64,000 nucleotides of DNA from Brucella intermedia LMG 3301 (GTDB lineage Bacteria; Pseudomonadota; Alphaproteobacteria; Rhizobiales; Rhizobiaceae): positions 1,235,001-1,299,000 of the forward strand of contig NZ_ACQA01000002.1 in assembly GCF_000182645.1 (NCBI RefSeq). Reading direction: 5' to 3'. The notes beneath the pieces are model-generated. The model saw only the letters and a list, made by a program, of their open reading frames with translations. It was not told where the DNA came from and did not search any database. A program made the position numbers and the translations under genes. Each line of letters begins with the position of its first letter. Positions within the stretch are counted from its first letter, which is position 1. Below are positions 44,455-53,195 of this stretch, one piece after another.

Positions 44455-44885
44455 ATGAAGAGCCTGCAATTCTCCAACGAGCGCGAGGCGATCATTGCCC
44501 GGGAACCTGCGCGAAGTCGCAACCGATCTTCGTCTGGTCGATCCGGCCGACTACATCGCCCTTCATACGCTGCGAGCTTTTTGCCAATATCGCCGATATC
44601 GTCAGTTCGGCGACCGAGCTTTATTTCTTTCCCGGCACGCTGGAACTCGGACATGGCGGGGAATATCGCTGCGACTGGCAGTCGCCACCGGCCATCGTGC
44701 TCGACATGGAGTTTCGCAATCAGGGCGTCTACGCCTATTTTCGGCTGACGCTGACCGACAAGACGGCGGGGATTGAGCTGAACCACATCGCCTTCGAGGA
44801 CGCCGACGAAGACCCGGCCAGGAACACGGCGCGGCTTGCCAACGCCTTCGACGCCGCCCGCCTGCCGCTCAGAAAAAGGGCCTGA
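44455..44885 (+). pseudogene. Uncharacterised small protein gene with two +1 frameshifts
   Basis: Three frames must be joined to read one protein of about 142 residues: MKSLQFSNEREAIIAR, then NLREVATDLRLVDPADYIAL, then from CELFANIADIVSSATELYFF to the end at LPLRKRA. The shifts are at CCCGGG (about 44500-44505; one G too many) and at CCTTCATA (about 44563; one T too many). No family is recognised; it has no membrane segment and looks like a small soluble alpha/beta protein. It lies between flhB and vjbR in the flagellar/quorum region. Two insertions in 430 bp point to sequence error or to a decayed gene. Confidence 0.6.
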
Positions 44886-44893
44886 AAGCACAA

Positions 44894-44922
44894 AACACCG
44901 GATGCCTGAAACATCCGGTGTT
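44894..44922. terminator. Bidirectional terminator between the small gene and vjbR
   Basis: Perfect 11-bp stem AACACCGGATG / CATCCGGTGTT with a 7-base loop, AAAA on the left and TTCTTG on the right. It lies between two convergent genes and can serve both. Confidence 0.75.
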
Positions 44923-44946
44923 CTTGTCTCTGCAAGTCCGCTGGCA

Positions 44947-45729
44947 TCAGTCCAGATGATGGACTTCCGGCATTTCGATGATGCCGAGCGACAGCGCCGT
45001 CGCCACGGCTGAAGTGCGGTTGGAGCAGTTGAGCTTGATCTTGGCGTTCTGGAGATAAGTCACCACCGTCCAACGCGCGATGTTCAGGATTTCCGCGATC
45101 TCGCCATCCGTCTTGCCATTTGCGGCCCAGCGCAGGCAGTCGACTTCGCGCGGGGTCAGAAGACTGGACACCGTCGCCACATCCTTGCAGCCGCACAGCG
45201 CCGAATGGATGATGCCCGACAGGCTCAACAGGCGCGGGCGAAGCTTCGCCACGAACTGTTCACGGTCCTCGTCCGGGCTGATCTCGAAGCTGAACAGCGA
45301 ACAGCCGACCGCACCTTTCTGGCCGCGGGCCGAGACGGCGATGAAAATATTGCCCAGCCCGTGCTTTTCCGCATCCTGCAGCATGTCGGCGACAGCCGGA
45401 CACTGGTCTGCGTCTTCCTGGAGATTGCGAACGATGCCGCTTACATCGTCTTTGAAATAGGGCGCATCTTCCTGAAAGATCGGGTCGACAACGAAATAGT
45501 TCTTGGTGGAGTAGCGGGCGGCCCAGTTGGCGGGCACAGTCATCACGACCGTCAGGTCGGAAGAACTGGTTTTCGAGCAATCGCCCATCCGTCCACGATA
45601 AGTGTGCAAGATGTGACGACAACCGATCTCGTCGCGAATTCGTGTCAGCAGAGCAAGCGTATCGCTCTGGAAGGAAGTGCCAAAAAATGTCTTCTTAAAA
45701 TTCGGAAAATGAATCAGATCGAGTGTCAT
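44947..45729 (-). CDS. vjbR: LuxR-family quorum-sensing regulator VjbR
   Basis: A 260-residue regulator with an N-terminal acyl-homoserine-lactone-type domain ([22 protein letters not shown]) and a C-terminal LuxR helix-turn-helix ([40 protein letters not shown]). The C-terminal 60 residues recall Brucella VjbR very closely, the rest less so. In Brucella, VjbR activates the VirB type IV system and flagellar genes. Its place at the end of the flagellar superlocus fits that link. No luxI-type gene is seen. Confidence 0.93.
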   Translation of the reverse strand: MTLDLIHFPNFKKTFFGTSFQSDTLALLTRIRDEIGCRHILHTYRGRMGDCSKTSSSDLTVVMTVPANWAARYSTKNYFVVDPIFQEDAPYFKDDVSGIVRNLQEDADQCPAVADMLQDAEKHGLGNIFIAVSARGQKGAVGCSLFSFEISPDEDREQFVAKLRPRLLSLSGIIHSALCGCKDVATVSSLLTPREVDCLRWAANGKTDGEIAEILNIARWTVVTYLQNAKIKLNCSNRTSAVATALSLGIIEMPEVHHLD

Positions 45730-45975
45730 TAATATAATGTCCTTAATGCTGGCAGGCGATTATTACCGTGTCCAAAAAGGGGGCCGAATCGGGGCCTGAA
45801 GCCATTCAATCTTTTGTATAAGTGACAAAAAAAACAGGGGGTCTGACAACCTTCAATTAATCGATAGCAAAGAATTGCACACAAAAGCGGTGCCGAAATA
45901 AGGCCTAAATGAGAAGTTAATTGGTGTGGCGGTAAACTTTTTTTGAGAATCAAGCAATGCCATGCTCAACTTGTT

Positions 45976-46740
45976 CTATTTCAGAACAGTTTCATTCTCA
46001 TTTCCGTAAGCTCTGTAGAAGAAATCCACTGCCAGCTCGACATTGCTGCGAATCGTTTCCGCTGATGGCGGCTCCGACAAGGCCCCGAAAAGCCGCGGCC
46101 TGTAGAGGCCCGACAGGAAAAGATCGGAAAGCTGATAGGCCATCCGGTCGGCATCGAAAGGCTTGAGCTTGCCGCTTTCGATCATCCGCCTGAGATAGTC
46201 GGCCATCACCACGAGGCTGCGCTTCGGGCCACGCTCATAGAACCGCGCGGCAAGCTCCGGCTTGCGCTCGCTCACGCCCAGCACGATCCGCTGGGCGCGG
46301 ATGGCGGTGGAGGAAGTGATGAGCGTCACCAGCGCCACGCCGAAATCGGTCAACTCCTGACGGTTCCCGAAACCGCTGTCTAGAGTGGCGATCAATTCGC
46401 TGAACATCGTGTGGCGATAGTGTTCGCACAATGCGACGAACAGGTCTTCCTTGCTGTTGAAGTAGACGTAGATCGTGCCCTTCGACACGCCAGCTTCACG
46501 CGTGATGTCGTTCATGCTGGCTGCATCGAAACCCATGCGCAGGAACACGTCCTGAGCGCCTTCGAGAATCTGGCGGCGTTTTGCAGGGTCCTGACCGGCA
46601 CCCAGCCGCGTGCGACCGCATTCCGTTTCGGAGCAGGACGACTTGCTTTGACCCATAATGCCGACATCTTTCCCATCATGCCGGTTCCGGTCATGCATCA
46701 TCGTATCCGTTGTTCCTTTGGTCTTGCGATCAGGCTTCAT
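45976..46740 (-). CDS. TetR family repressor of the adjacent efflux pump
   Basis: About 254 residues. The N-terminal TetR helix-turn-helix is clear (RRQILEGAQDVFLRMGFDAA, SMNDITREAGVSKGTIYVYF), followed by a C-terminal ligand domain (FGALSEPPSAETIRSNVELA, VDFFYRAYGNE). A start at 46770 would lie inside the operator, so 46740 is preferred; 46656 is a further option because the first 60 residues look non-conserved. It is divergent from the efflux genes and probably represses both directions through the two palindromes. Confidence 0.85.
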   Translation of the reverse strand: MKPDRKTKGTTDTMMHDRNRHDGKDVGIMGQSKSSCSETECGRTRLGAGQDPAKRRQILEGAQDVFLRMGFDAASMNDITREAGVSKGTIYVYFNSKEDLFVALCEHYRHTMFSELIATLDSGFGNRQELTDFGVALVTLITSSTAIRAQRIVLGVSERKPELAARFYERGPKRSLVVMADYLRRMIESGKLKPFDADRMAYQLSDLFLSGLYRPRLFGALSEPPSAETIRSNVELAVDFFYRAYGNENETVLK

Positions 46741-46761
46741 TTTAGAGACTCTTGAATTTTT

Positions 46762-46779
46762 TCGAACCAAGCGGTTCGA
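46762..46779. promoter_or_regulatory. TetR-type operator 1
   Basis: Palindrome TCGAACCAAGCGGTTCGA. A near-identical copy lies 58 bp to the right; both sit in the divergent promoter region of the repressor and the efflux pump. Confidence 0.75.
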
Positions 46780-46819
46780 TATGCTCTTGATATGCGCATC
46801 TTATTGATCTATGTCAACA

Positions 46820-46837
46820 TCGAACCGAGCGGTTCAA
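46820..46837. promoter_or_regulatory. TetR-type operator 2
   Basis: Palindrome TCGAACCGAGCGGTTCAA, 15 of 18 identical to operator 1. It lies 28 bp before the adaptor start. Confidence 0.72.
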
Positions 46838-46864
46838 TCCCAAGGATGTCCAGAGAGTTTCCCT

Positions 46865-48107
46865 ATGTCCGCCCCGAAGTCCGTTGATAAGGCCGATATT
46901 CATCCGTTTCCCAACGCCAAGAACTTCGCCTCGGCAACCCAGCCGGCGACGAATGAGGCGCCGCTGAGCGAGAGATCGCAGCCCCATACCGCGCCGAACC
47001 CGCAGGAAGCCGCACCCAGGGAAACCGGGGAAACCGCCAAGGGCGGCAAGAAGAAGGGCTTCGGCAAACGCGTACTTTTGCCCGGCATTCTGACGGTCGC
47101 GGTCGCAGGCGGCCTCTGGTTCGCCTATGACTGGTGGACGGTCGGACGGTTCATGGTTTCGACCGACGACGCCTATGTGCAGGGCGACATTGCGTCCATC
47201 GCGCCGAAAGTTACCGGCTATATCGAAAACATCCCCGTGGCCGCCAACCAGCAGGTCAAGGCTGGCCGATGTGATCTTCCAGCTCGATGCAGGCGACTAC
47301 CAGATCGCGCTCGATGAAGCCGAAGCCAAGCTCGCGACCCAGAAACAGACCCTCGTTCGCATCAAGGCCCAGACCGACGCCGCGCAGGCAACCCTGCAAC
47401 AGGCCGATGCCGACAAGCAGGCCGCAACGGCTGTTCTGACCAATGCGCAGAACACGATCGCGCGCGTGCAGAAGCTGCACGACACGCGTTTCGTCGCGCA
47501 GGCCGAACTCGACACGGCCCAGTCCTCGCTGGACCAGGCGCGCGCCAAGGTTGCCGGCAGCGATGCGCAGATCGCTTCTGCCAAGGCCAATATCGAAGTG
47601 CTCAACGCCCAATATAGCGAAGCCGAAAGCACGGTAAAATCGCTGGAACTTGCCCGCGACAAAGCCGCACGCGACCTGTCCTTCACGACGCTGCGCGCGC
47701 CCTTCGACGGGGTGGTGGGCAATCTTTCCGGCAAGAAGGGCGATCTCGTTTCGCCGGGCCAGAAGATTGCGGCGCTTGTCCCGGTCAATGAGCTTTATAT
47801 CGACGCGAACTTCAAGGAAACGCAGCTCGCAAAGATCAAGACCGGCGAAACCGCGCATATCTATGTCGACGCTATCGACGGCACGAAGTTCGACGGCAAG
47901 GTCGCGTCCATCGCTCCGGCTTCGGGCGCCGTGTTCTCGCTGCTGCCGCCGGAAAACGCGACCGGCAACTTCACCAAGATCGTGCAGCGCGTTCCCGTGC
48001 GCATCATGATCCCGAAGGAAGCGCTGGAATCCGGCAAGATCCGCGCGGGCCTCAGCGTCGTGGTCGATATCGACACGCGCACGGCCCCCGAGCAAAAGGC
48101 CGACTGA
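46865..48107 (+). pseudogene. EmrA/HlyD-type membrane fusion protein of an efflux pump, broken by one +1 frameshift
   Basis: Periplasmic adaptor for the adjacent 14-helix MFS pump. The N-terminal part has a polar leader (about 1-65), a membrane anchor (VLLPGILTVAVAGGLWFAYD) and the first half of the biotinyl-lipoyl motif (STDDAYVQGDIASIAPKVTG). The second part has the long coiled-coil hairpin (about 140-245) and the barrel domain. They join at GGCCGATGTG (about 47261-47268); dropping one C gives VKAGDVIFQLDAGDYQ and 413 residues. The ATG at 46865 follows AGAGAG. As with the other lesions, sequence error is possible. Confidence 0.85.
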
Positions 48108-48139
48108 TCGAGCCCTTTGGCTCACTTGAAATAACAGAT

Positions 48140-48170
48140 GGCGGCGCGGCGAAACGGATTTCGCGCCGCC
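48140..48170. terminator. Hairpin between the efflux adaptor and the MFS gene
   Basis: Nine-bp GC stem GGCGGCGCG / CGCGCCGCC followed by TTTCT, inside the operon. It looks like a partial terminator that would reduce pump expression relative to the adaptor. Confidence 0.5.
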
Positions 48171-48198
48171 TTTCTCTTCCATTCCGGAGTGCGCCGTC

Positions 48199-49776
48199 AT
48201 GGCCGCAGACACGACAATGGGGCCGATAGCCCCGGCAGAAGACCGCATCGACCCCAAGAAGGCCATCGGCTTTCTGGCCATGGTGTTCGGCATGTTCATG
48301 GCGATCCTGGACATTCAGATCGTCTCGGCTTCGCTGGCTGAAATCCAGGCGGGTCTCAGCGCCAGTTCCGACGAAATCTCCTGGGTCCAGACGTCCTACC
48401 TGATTGCGGAAGTCATCATGATTCCGCTGTCGGGCTTCCTTGGACGCCTTTTGTCGACGCGCGTGCTCTTCACCGTTTCTGCGGCAGGCTTCACGCTGGC
48501 CAGCATGCTTTGCGCGACGGCGACGAACATCGAGCAGATGATCGTCTACCGCGCAATTCAGGGCTTCATCGGCGGCGGCATGATCCCGAGCGTGTTCGCA
48601 GCCGCCTTCACCATCTTCCCGCCTTCCAAGCGTTCCATCGTTTCGCCGATGATCGGTCTGGTCGCAACGCTTGCGCCAACCATCGGCCCGACGATCGGCG
48701 GCTATCTGAGCCACGCCTTCTCATGGCACTGGCTGTTTCTGGTCAATGTCGGCCCCGGCATCCTCGTTACCATCGCCGCATGGAACCTCATCGACTTCGA
48801 CGAAGGCGACAGCTCCCTTCTGAGCAAGTTCGACTGGTGGGGCCTTCTCGGCATGGCCGCATTCCTCGGCTCGATGGAATATGTTCTGGAAGAAGGCCCG
48901 CGCAATGACTGGCTTCAGGATGAAGCCATCTTCGTCCTGACCGGCGTTATGATCGTCGGCGGCATTCTCTTCTTCTTCAGGGCCTTTACCGCAGAAGAGC
49001 CTATCGTGGACTTGCGAGCCTTCAGGAATGTCAATTTCGCATTCGGCTCGGTGTTCTCCTTCGTGATGGGCGTCGGTCTTTATGGCCTCACATATCTATA
49101 TCCGCTCTATCTGAGCACTGTTCGCGGCTATGATGCCCTGATGATCGGCGAAGCGCTGTTCGTCAGCGGTCTCGCCATGTTCTTCACCGCGCCGGTGGCG
49201 GGTTTCCTTTCCAACAGGATGGACCCGCGCCTGATGATGATGATCGGCTTCCTCGGCTTTGCGGCAGGCACATGGATGGTGACGGGTCTGACGGCCGACT
49301 GGGATTTCCACGAATTGCTGTTGCCGCAGATTCTGCGTGGCTGCTCGCTGATGCTGTGCATGGTGCCGATCAACAATCTGGCGCTCGGCACGCTTCCGCC
49401 TTCCCTGCTGAAAAACGCATCGGGCCTCTTCAACCTGACGCGCAACCTGGGCGGCGCCGTCGGCCTTGCCGTCATCAATACGATCCTCACCCGGCGCGGC
49501 GACATGCATTATGAGCGGCTGGCCGAACATGTTCGCTGGGGCAATGCCGAAGCGGAAAGGATGATCGCCAACCTGACCGCCAAATATAATGCGGCAGGCA
49601 TGGACGGCGCGACGATTGCCATCGCCAAGCTTTCCGGCATGGTGCGCCAGCAGGCCACTCTTCTGTCCTTCATCGACGTGTTTTTCATCCTCACGATGAT
49701 GTTCTGCTCGCTTGCCGTCTGCGCCATCATGCTGCGCAAACCCAAGCAGGTCGGCGGTGGCGGTGGAGGGCATTAG
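48199..49776 (+). CDS. EmrB/QacA-type MFS drug efflux transporter (DHA2, 14 helices)
   Basis: A 525-residue inner-membrane proton antiporter with the DHA2 motifs DIQIVSASLAEIQAGL (helix 1), WVQTSYLIAEVIMIPLSGFL and RAIQGFIGGGMIPSVFAAAF. About 14 hydrophobic segments are seen. With the HlyD-type adaptor and an outer-membrane channel it would export drugs or other small hydrophobic compounds. Intact; the C-terminus ends in a Gly-rich stretch (GGGGGGH). Confidence 0.9.
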   Translation: MAADTTMGPIAPAEDRIDPKKAIGFLAMVFGMFMAILDIQIVSASLAEIQAGLSASSDEISWVQTSYLIAEVIMIPLSGFLGRLLSTRVLFTVSAAGFTLASMLCATATNIEQMIVYRAIQGFIGGGMIPSVFAAAFTIFPPSKRSIVSPMIGLVATLAPTIGPTIGGYLSHAFSWHWLFLVNVGPGILVTIAAWNLIDFDEGDSSLLSKFDWWGLLGMAAFLGSMEYVLEEGPRNDWLQDEAIFVLTGVMIVGGILFFFRAFTAEEPIVDLRAFRNVNFAFGSVFSFVMGVGLYGLTYLYPLYLSTVRGYDALMIGEALFVSGLAMFFTAPVAGFLSNRMDPRLMMMIGFLGFAAGTWMVTGLTADWDFHELLLPQILRGCSLMLCMVPINNLALGTLPPSLLKNASGLFNLTRNLGGAVGLAVINTILTRRGDMHYERLAEHVRWGNAEAERMIANLTAKYNAAGMDGATIAIAKLSGMVRQQATLLSFIDVFFILTMMFCSLAVCAIMLRKPKQVGGGGGGH

Positions 49777-49932
49777 CTCTCCGCCTCCCAATTTCATACG
49801 AAACCTATTAGGGTTCGATCATCTTTCAGAAATTTTCGTTTATCGCAGAAATTCGACCGTGATGCCGCGCGGAGACAAACCCCTGTCGCGCAGGGAAAAG
49901 CCTCTTGCAGAATTATGACAACGACGAATTTA

Positions 49933-49951
49933 CTGTCACATTTCCTGTCAT
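49933..49951 (+). promoter_or_regulatory. PHO-box-like repeat, imperfect spacing
   Basis: CTGTCAC and CTGTCAT as direct repeats with a 12-bp period. The PhoB box period is 11 bp, so this is a weaker candidate than the downstream one. Confidence 0.4.
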
Positions 49952-50041
49952 AAAAATGCTGCTCCCGCAAACGGATGAATTGCTAAGTCTCTGAAAACGT
50001 GTTTCACTTTCCACCGCTGGCAGTTTGTGACAAGCCACAAA

Positions 50042-50059
50042 CTGTCATCCAACCGTCAT
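50042..50059 (+). promoter_or_regulatory. Putative PHO box upstream of the AfuA-like importer
   Basis: CTGTCAT-CCAA-CCGTCAT, two 7-mers at the canonical 11-bp period, about 80 bp before the start codon. It matches the PhoB consensus, with one base different in the second half. Confidence 0.65.
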
Positions 50060-50138
50060 ATAGGGCGGGTATCGGGAATGCGCGAGCACCGGAATCGACC
50101 GGGGGCGTTCGCCGGACCTTAAACAGGGGAGTCAAACA

Positions 50139-51242
50139 ATGCTTGCTTACACAGCGCGTCTGCTGTCGCTTTCGACGGCAATCGCCGTTGCCGGGGTTTC
50201 CATCGCCGCTGCCGAACCGTCAGCCGAACTGATCGCCGCTGCCAAGGCGGAAGGCGAACTGACCACCATCGCACTCCCGCATGACTGGTGCGGCTATGGC
50301 GAAATCATCAAGAGCTTCAAGGACAAGTACGGCCTCAAGGTCAACGAACTGAACCCGGACGCCGGTTCGGGCGATGAAATCGAAGCCATCAAGGCCAACA
50401 AGGACAACAAGGGCCCACAGGCTCCTGACGTCATCGACGTCGGCTTCGCCTTCGGCGCTTCGGCCAAGAAGGACGGCCTGATCCAGCCTTACAAGGTCGC
50501 GACCTGGGACGAAATACCAGACAGCGCCAAGGACCCTGAAGGCCACTGGTATGGCGACTATTACGGCGTGCTCGCCTTCGAAGTGAACAAGGACATCGTC
50601 AAGGACATCCCGCAGGATTGGGAAGACCTGCTCAAGAGCGACTACGCAAATTCCGTTGCGCTTGCAGGCGATCCGCGCGTTTCCGCACAGGCCATTCTCG
50701 GCGTTCATGCCGCCGGCATCGCCCGTGGCGGCGAGCCGGGCGAAGCCGCAGGCAAGAAGGGCCTCGAGTTCTACAAGGAACTGAACGCCAACGGCAATTT
50801 CGTTCCGGTCATCGGCAAGGCCGCTTCGCTGGCGCAGGGCTCGACCCCTATCGTCATCCGCTGGGACTATAACGCGCTCGCCGACCGCGACACGCTCAAG
50901 GGCAATCCGGAAATCGAAACCGTCATCCCGAAGACGGGTGTCATCGCCGGTGTCTACGTGCAGGCGATCAGCGCCTACGCTCCGCATCCGAACGCTGCGA
51001 AGCTGTGGATGGAGCACATCTATTCGGATGAAGGCCAGCTCGGCTACCTGAAGGGCTACTGTCATCCGATCCGCTTCAACGCGATGGCGAAGGCTGGCAA
51101 GATCCCGCAGGAACTGCTCGACAAGCTGCCGCCAGCAGCAGCCTATGAAAAGGCTATCTTCCCGACCCTGGAACAGATCGAGGCAGCACAGGCCACGATC
51201 ACCAAGGAATGGGACAGCGTCGTGGGCGCAAACGTCCAGTAA
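50139..51242 (+). CDS. ABC importer substrate-binding protein, AfuA/family 1 type
   Basis: A 367-residue periplasmic receptor with a signal peptide (about 1-25) and the family 1 fold (PDVIDVGFAFGASAKKDGLI, WYGDYYGVLAFEVNKDI, PIVIRWDYNALADRDTLKGN). It is usually annotated as an iron(III) or putrescine-type receptor; no tyrosine pair typical of FbpA is evident to me. The PHO-box-like repeat upstream suggests a phosphorus-containing ligand such as a sugar phosphate or phosphonate, as reported for some AfuA-type receptors. A GGGGAG ribosome site precedes the ATG. Confidence 0.82.
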   Translation: MLAYTARLLSLSTAIAVAGVSIAAAEPSAELIAAAKAEGELTTIALPHDWCGYGEIIKSFKDKYGLKVNELNPDAGSGDEIEAIKANKDNKGPQAPDVIDVGFAFGASAKKDGLIQPYKVATWDEIPDSAKDPEGHWYGDYYGVLAFEVNKDIVKDIPQDWEDLLKSDYANSVALAGDPRVSAQAILGVHAAGIARGGEPGEAAGKKGLEFYKELNANGNFVPVIGKAASLAQGSTPIVIRWDYNALADRDTLKGNPEIETVIPKTGVIAGVYVQAISAYAPHPNAAKLWMEHIYSDEGQLGYLKGYCHPIRFNAMAKAGKIPQELLDKLPPAAAYEKAIFPTLEQIEAAQATITKEWDSVVGANVQ

Positions 51243-51265
51243 GCGCTTCTGTCGCATCGAACACA

Positions 51266-51299
51266 TGTCGCGTCGGCCCCAAACGGTCGGCGCGACATC
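51266..51299. terminator. Hairpin between the receptor and permease genes
   Basis: Eight-bp stem ATGTCGCG / CGCGACAT 24 bp after the receptor stop. Such hairpins commonly protect the receptor mRNA and lower the expression of the membrane genes that follow. Confidence 0.45.
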
Positions 51300-51499
51300 A
51301 AACTGGTTTCATTTGCCCTCCCGTCCTCTTTTCCAAACAGCGCCGCGCTCTTTGGCAAACAGGATGGGCAGACTGCAAAGATGCAATGTAATTGCCCCAG
51401 GGGCGAATGACCGCCCTGCCGATCGCAAGATATAAACAAGAAGTCGGAACGGTTCTGTCAGTTTCCGTTCTGCCGGGAACCGGTCCAAAGAAAGAACCT

Positions 51500-52390
51500 A
51501 TGAGTTCAATTGCCGAAACATCAGCCCCCAGCGGAGTGCGCAAGCGCCGGCTTCCGTTGTCCTGGCTTGGCGTGACGCCGTTTTTCATCTTCGCCATCCT
51601 GTTTCTGATCTGGCCGACGATGTACCTCATCATCGGCGCCTTTCAGGACCCGGCTGGAAACTTCACGCTCCAGAACATCCATGATCTCTTTCAGCCGCAG
51701 ATCATGAGCGCCTACTGGATTTCCATCAAGGTCAGTCTGGCCTCGGCCATCGGCGGCGCGATCATCGGCTTCTTTCTGGCCTGGGCGGTTGTCCTCGGCA
51801 ACCTGCCCTCCTGGCTGCGGCCGACGGTGCTGACCTTTTCGGGCGTTGCCTCGAACTTCGCAGGCGTGCCGCTTGCCTTCGCCTTTCTTGCGACGCTGGG
51901 GCGAACCGGCTTCGTGACGATCCTTCTCAAGGAATGGTTCGGCTTCAACCTCTATGCGACAGGTTTCAACCTGCTCTCCTTCTTCGGCCTGACGCTGACC
52001 TATCTGTTCTTCCAGATACCGCTGATGGTGCTGATCCTGACGCCCGCCCTCGACGGACTGAAAAAAGAGTGGCGCGAGGCATCTTCCATTCTGGGTGCGA
52101 CCACCGCGCAATATTGGCGCATGGTGGCCTTTCCGATCCTGTGGCCGAGCCTGCTCGGCACGACGCTTCTCCTGTTCGCCAACGCCTTCGGCGCCATCGC
52201 CACCGCCTACGCCTTGACGGGTTCCTCGCTCAACATCGTGCCGATCCTGCTCTTTGCCCAGATCCGTGGCGACGTTCTGCATAACCAGAACCTCGGCTAT
52301 GCGTTGGCCCTTGGCATGATCGTCATCACAGGTATCTCCAACCTCATCTATATCTGGCTGCGCATTCGCGCCGAGAGGTGGCAGCGATGA
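51500..52390 (+). CDS. ABC importer permease 1
   Basis: A 296-residue inner-membrane permease with six helices and the EAA loop (EWREASSILGATTAQYWRMVAFPIL, shown in parts EWREASSILGATTAQYWR). The ATG at 51500 gives a normal N-terminus; the frame open to 51392 is not permease-like. A 257-bp gap with a hairpin separates it from the receptor gene. Confidence 0.9.
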   Translation: MSSIAETSAPSGVRKRRLPLSWLGVTPFFIFAILFLIWPTMYLIIGAFQDPAGNFTLQNIHDLFQPQIMSAYWISIKVSLASAIGGAIIGFFLAWAVVLGNLPSWLRPTVLTFSGVASNFAGVPLAFAFLATLGRTGFVTILLKEWFGFNLYATGFNLLSFFGLTLTYLFFQIPLMVLILTPALDGLKKEWREASSILGATTAQYWRMVAFPILWPSLLGTTLLLFANAFGAIATAYALTGSSLNIVPILLFAQIRGDVLHNQNLGYALALGMIVITGISNLIYIWLRIRAERWQR

Positions 52391-53190
52391 AAAAGAAAGG
52401 CATAAATGCCCAGAAAATCGGTGCCTGGATCGCCTTCCTGATTGGCGCGATCTATTTCCTCGTGCCGCTCATCGGCACGTTCGAATTCTCGCTGCGCATG
52501 CGGCGCGGCGAATATTCCTTCGATGCCTATCGCGTCGTGTTCTCCGACCCGAATTTCCAGGCGACCTTCGGCTATTCCATCCTGCTTGGCCTGTTGACCA
52601 TCATCTTCGGCGTGCTTCTGGTCGTGCCGACCGCCTACTGGGTGCGCCTGCGCCTGCCGCAATTGCGCCCGGTGATGGAATTCATCACGCTGTTGCCGCT
52701 GGTCATTCCGGCCATCGTCATCGTGTTCGGATATCTGCGCATCTACAACTCGTCATCCTGGCTGCCGTTCACCGCATCGACACGAGCGACCGACCTCCTG
52801 TTGATGTTCGGCTATATGACGCTTTCGCTGCCCTATATGTATCGTGCCGTCGATACGGCAATGCGCACTATCGACGTCAATACGCTAACCGAAGCCGCGC
52901 AAAGCCTCGGCGCTGGCTGGGGCCGCATCATGTTCAAGGTGATTTTTCCGAATGTGATTTCCGGCGTGATGAGCGGTGCCTTCATCACATTCGCCATCGT
53001 CATTGGCGAGTTCACGCTGGCCTCGCTTTTGAACCGCCCTGCCTTCGGTCCCTATCTGCAGCTGGTCGGCGCAAACCGCGCCTACGAACCGTCAGCGCTG
53101 GCGATCATTTCGTTTGGCATAACGTGGCTCAGCATCATCATGCTGCAGCTCGTCTCGCGCCTCAATAAATTCAAGACAACCGCCGGGTAA
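52387..53190 (+). CDS. ABC importer permease 2
   Basis: A 267-residue permease with six helices and the EAA loop NTLTEAAQSLGAGWGRIMFK. It overlaps permease 1 by 4 bp (ATGA). It pairs with permease 1 to form the translocation channel. Confidence 0.9.
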   Translation: MKKKGINAQKIGAWIAFLIGAIYFLVPLIGTFEFSLRMRRGEYSFDAYRVVFSDPNFQATFGYSILLGLLTIIFGVLLVVPTAYWVRLRLPQLRPVMEFITLLPLVIPAIVIVFGYLRIYNSSSWLPFTASTRATDLLLMFGYMTLSLPYMYRAVDTAMRTIDVNTLTEAAQSLGAGWGRIMFKVIFPNVISGVMSGAFITFAIVIGEFTLASLLNRPAFGPYLQLVGANRAYEPSALAIISFGITWLSIIMLQLVSRLNKFKTTAG

Positions 53191-53195
53191 GATTC

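Larger units (their letters stand above)
49777..50138. other. Promoter region of the AfuA-like importer
   Basis: 362 bp without a gene. It contains two CTGTCA-type direct repeats (49933-49951 and 50042-50059), listed separately, and AT-rich DNA suited to a promoter. Confidence 0.6.

Noticed and set aside
45730..45975. A specific VjbR binding box in the vjbR upstream DNA
   Set aside because: There are T-rich and A-rich tracts, but I could not identify a clear dyad, and I do not remember the published box well enough to claim a match.
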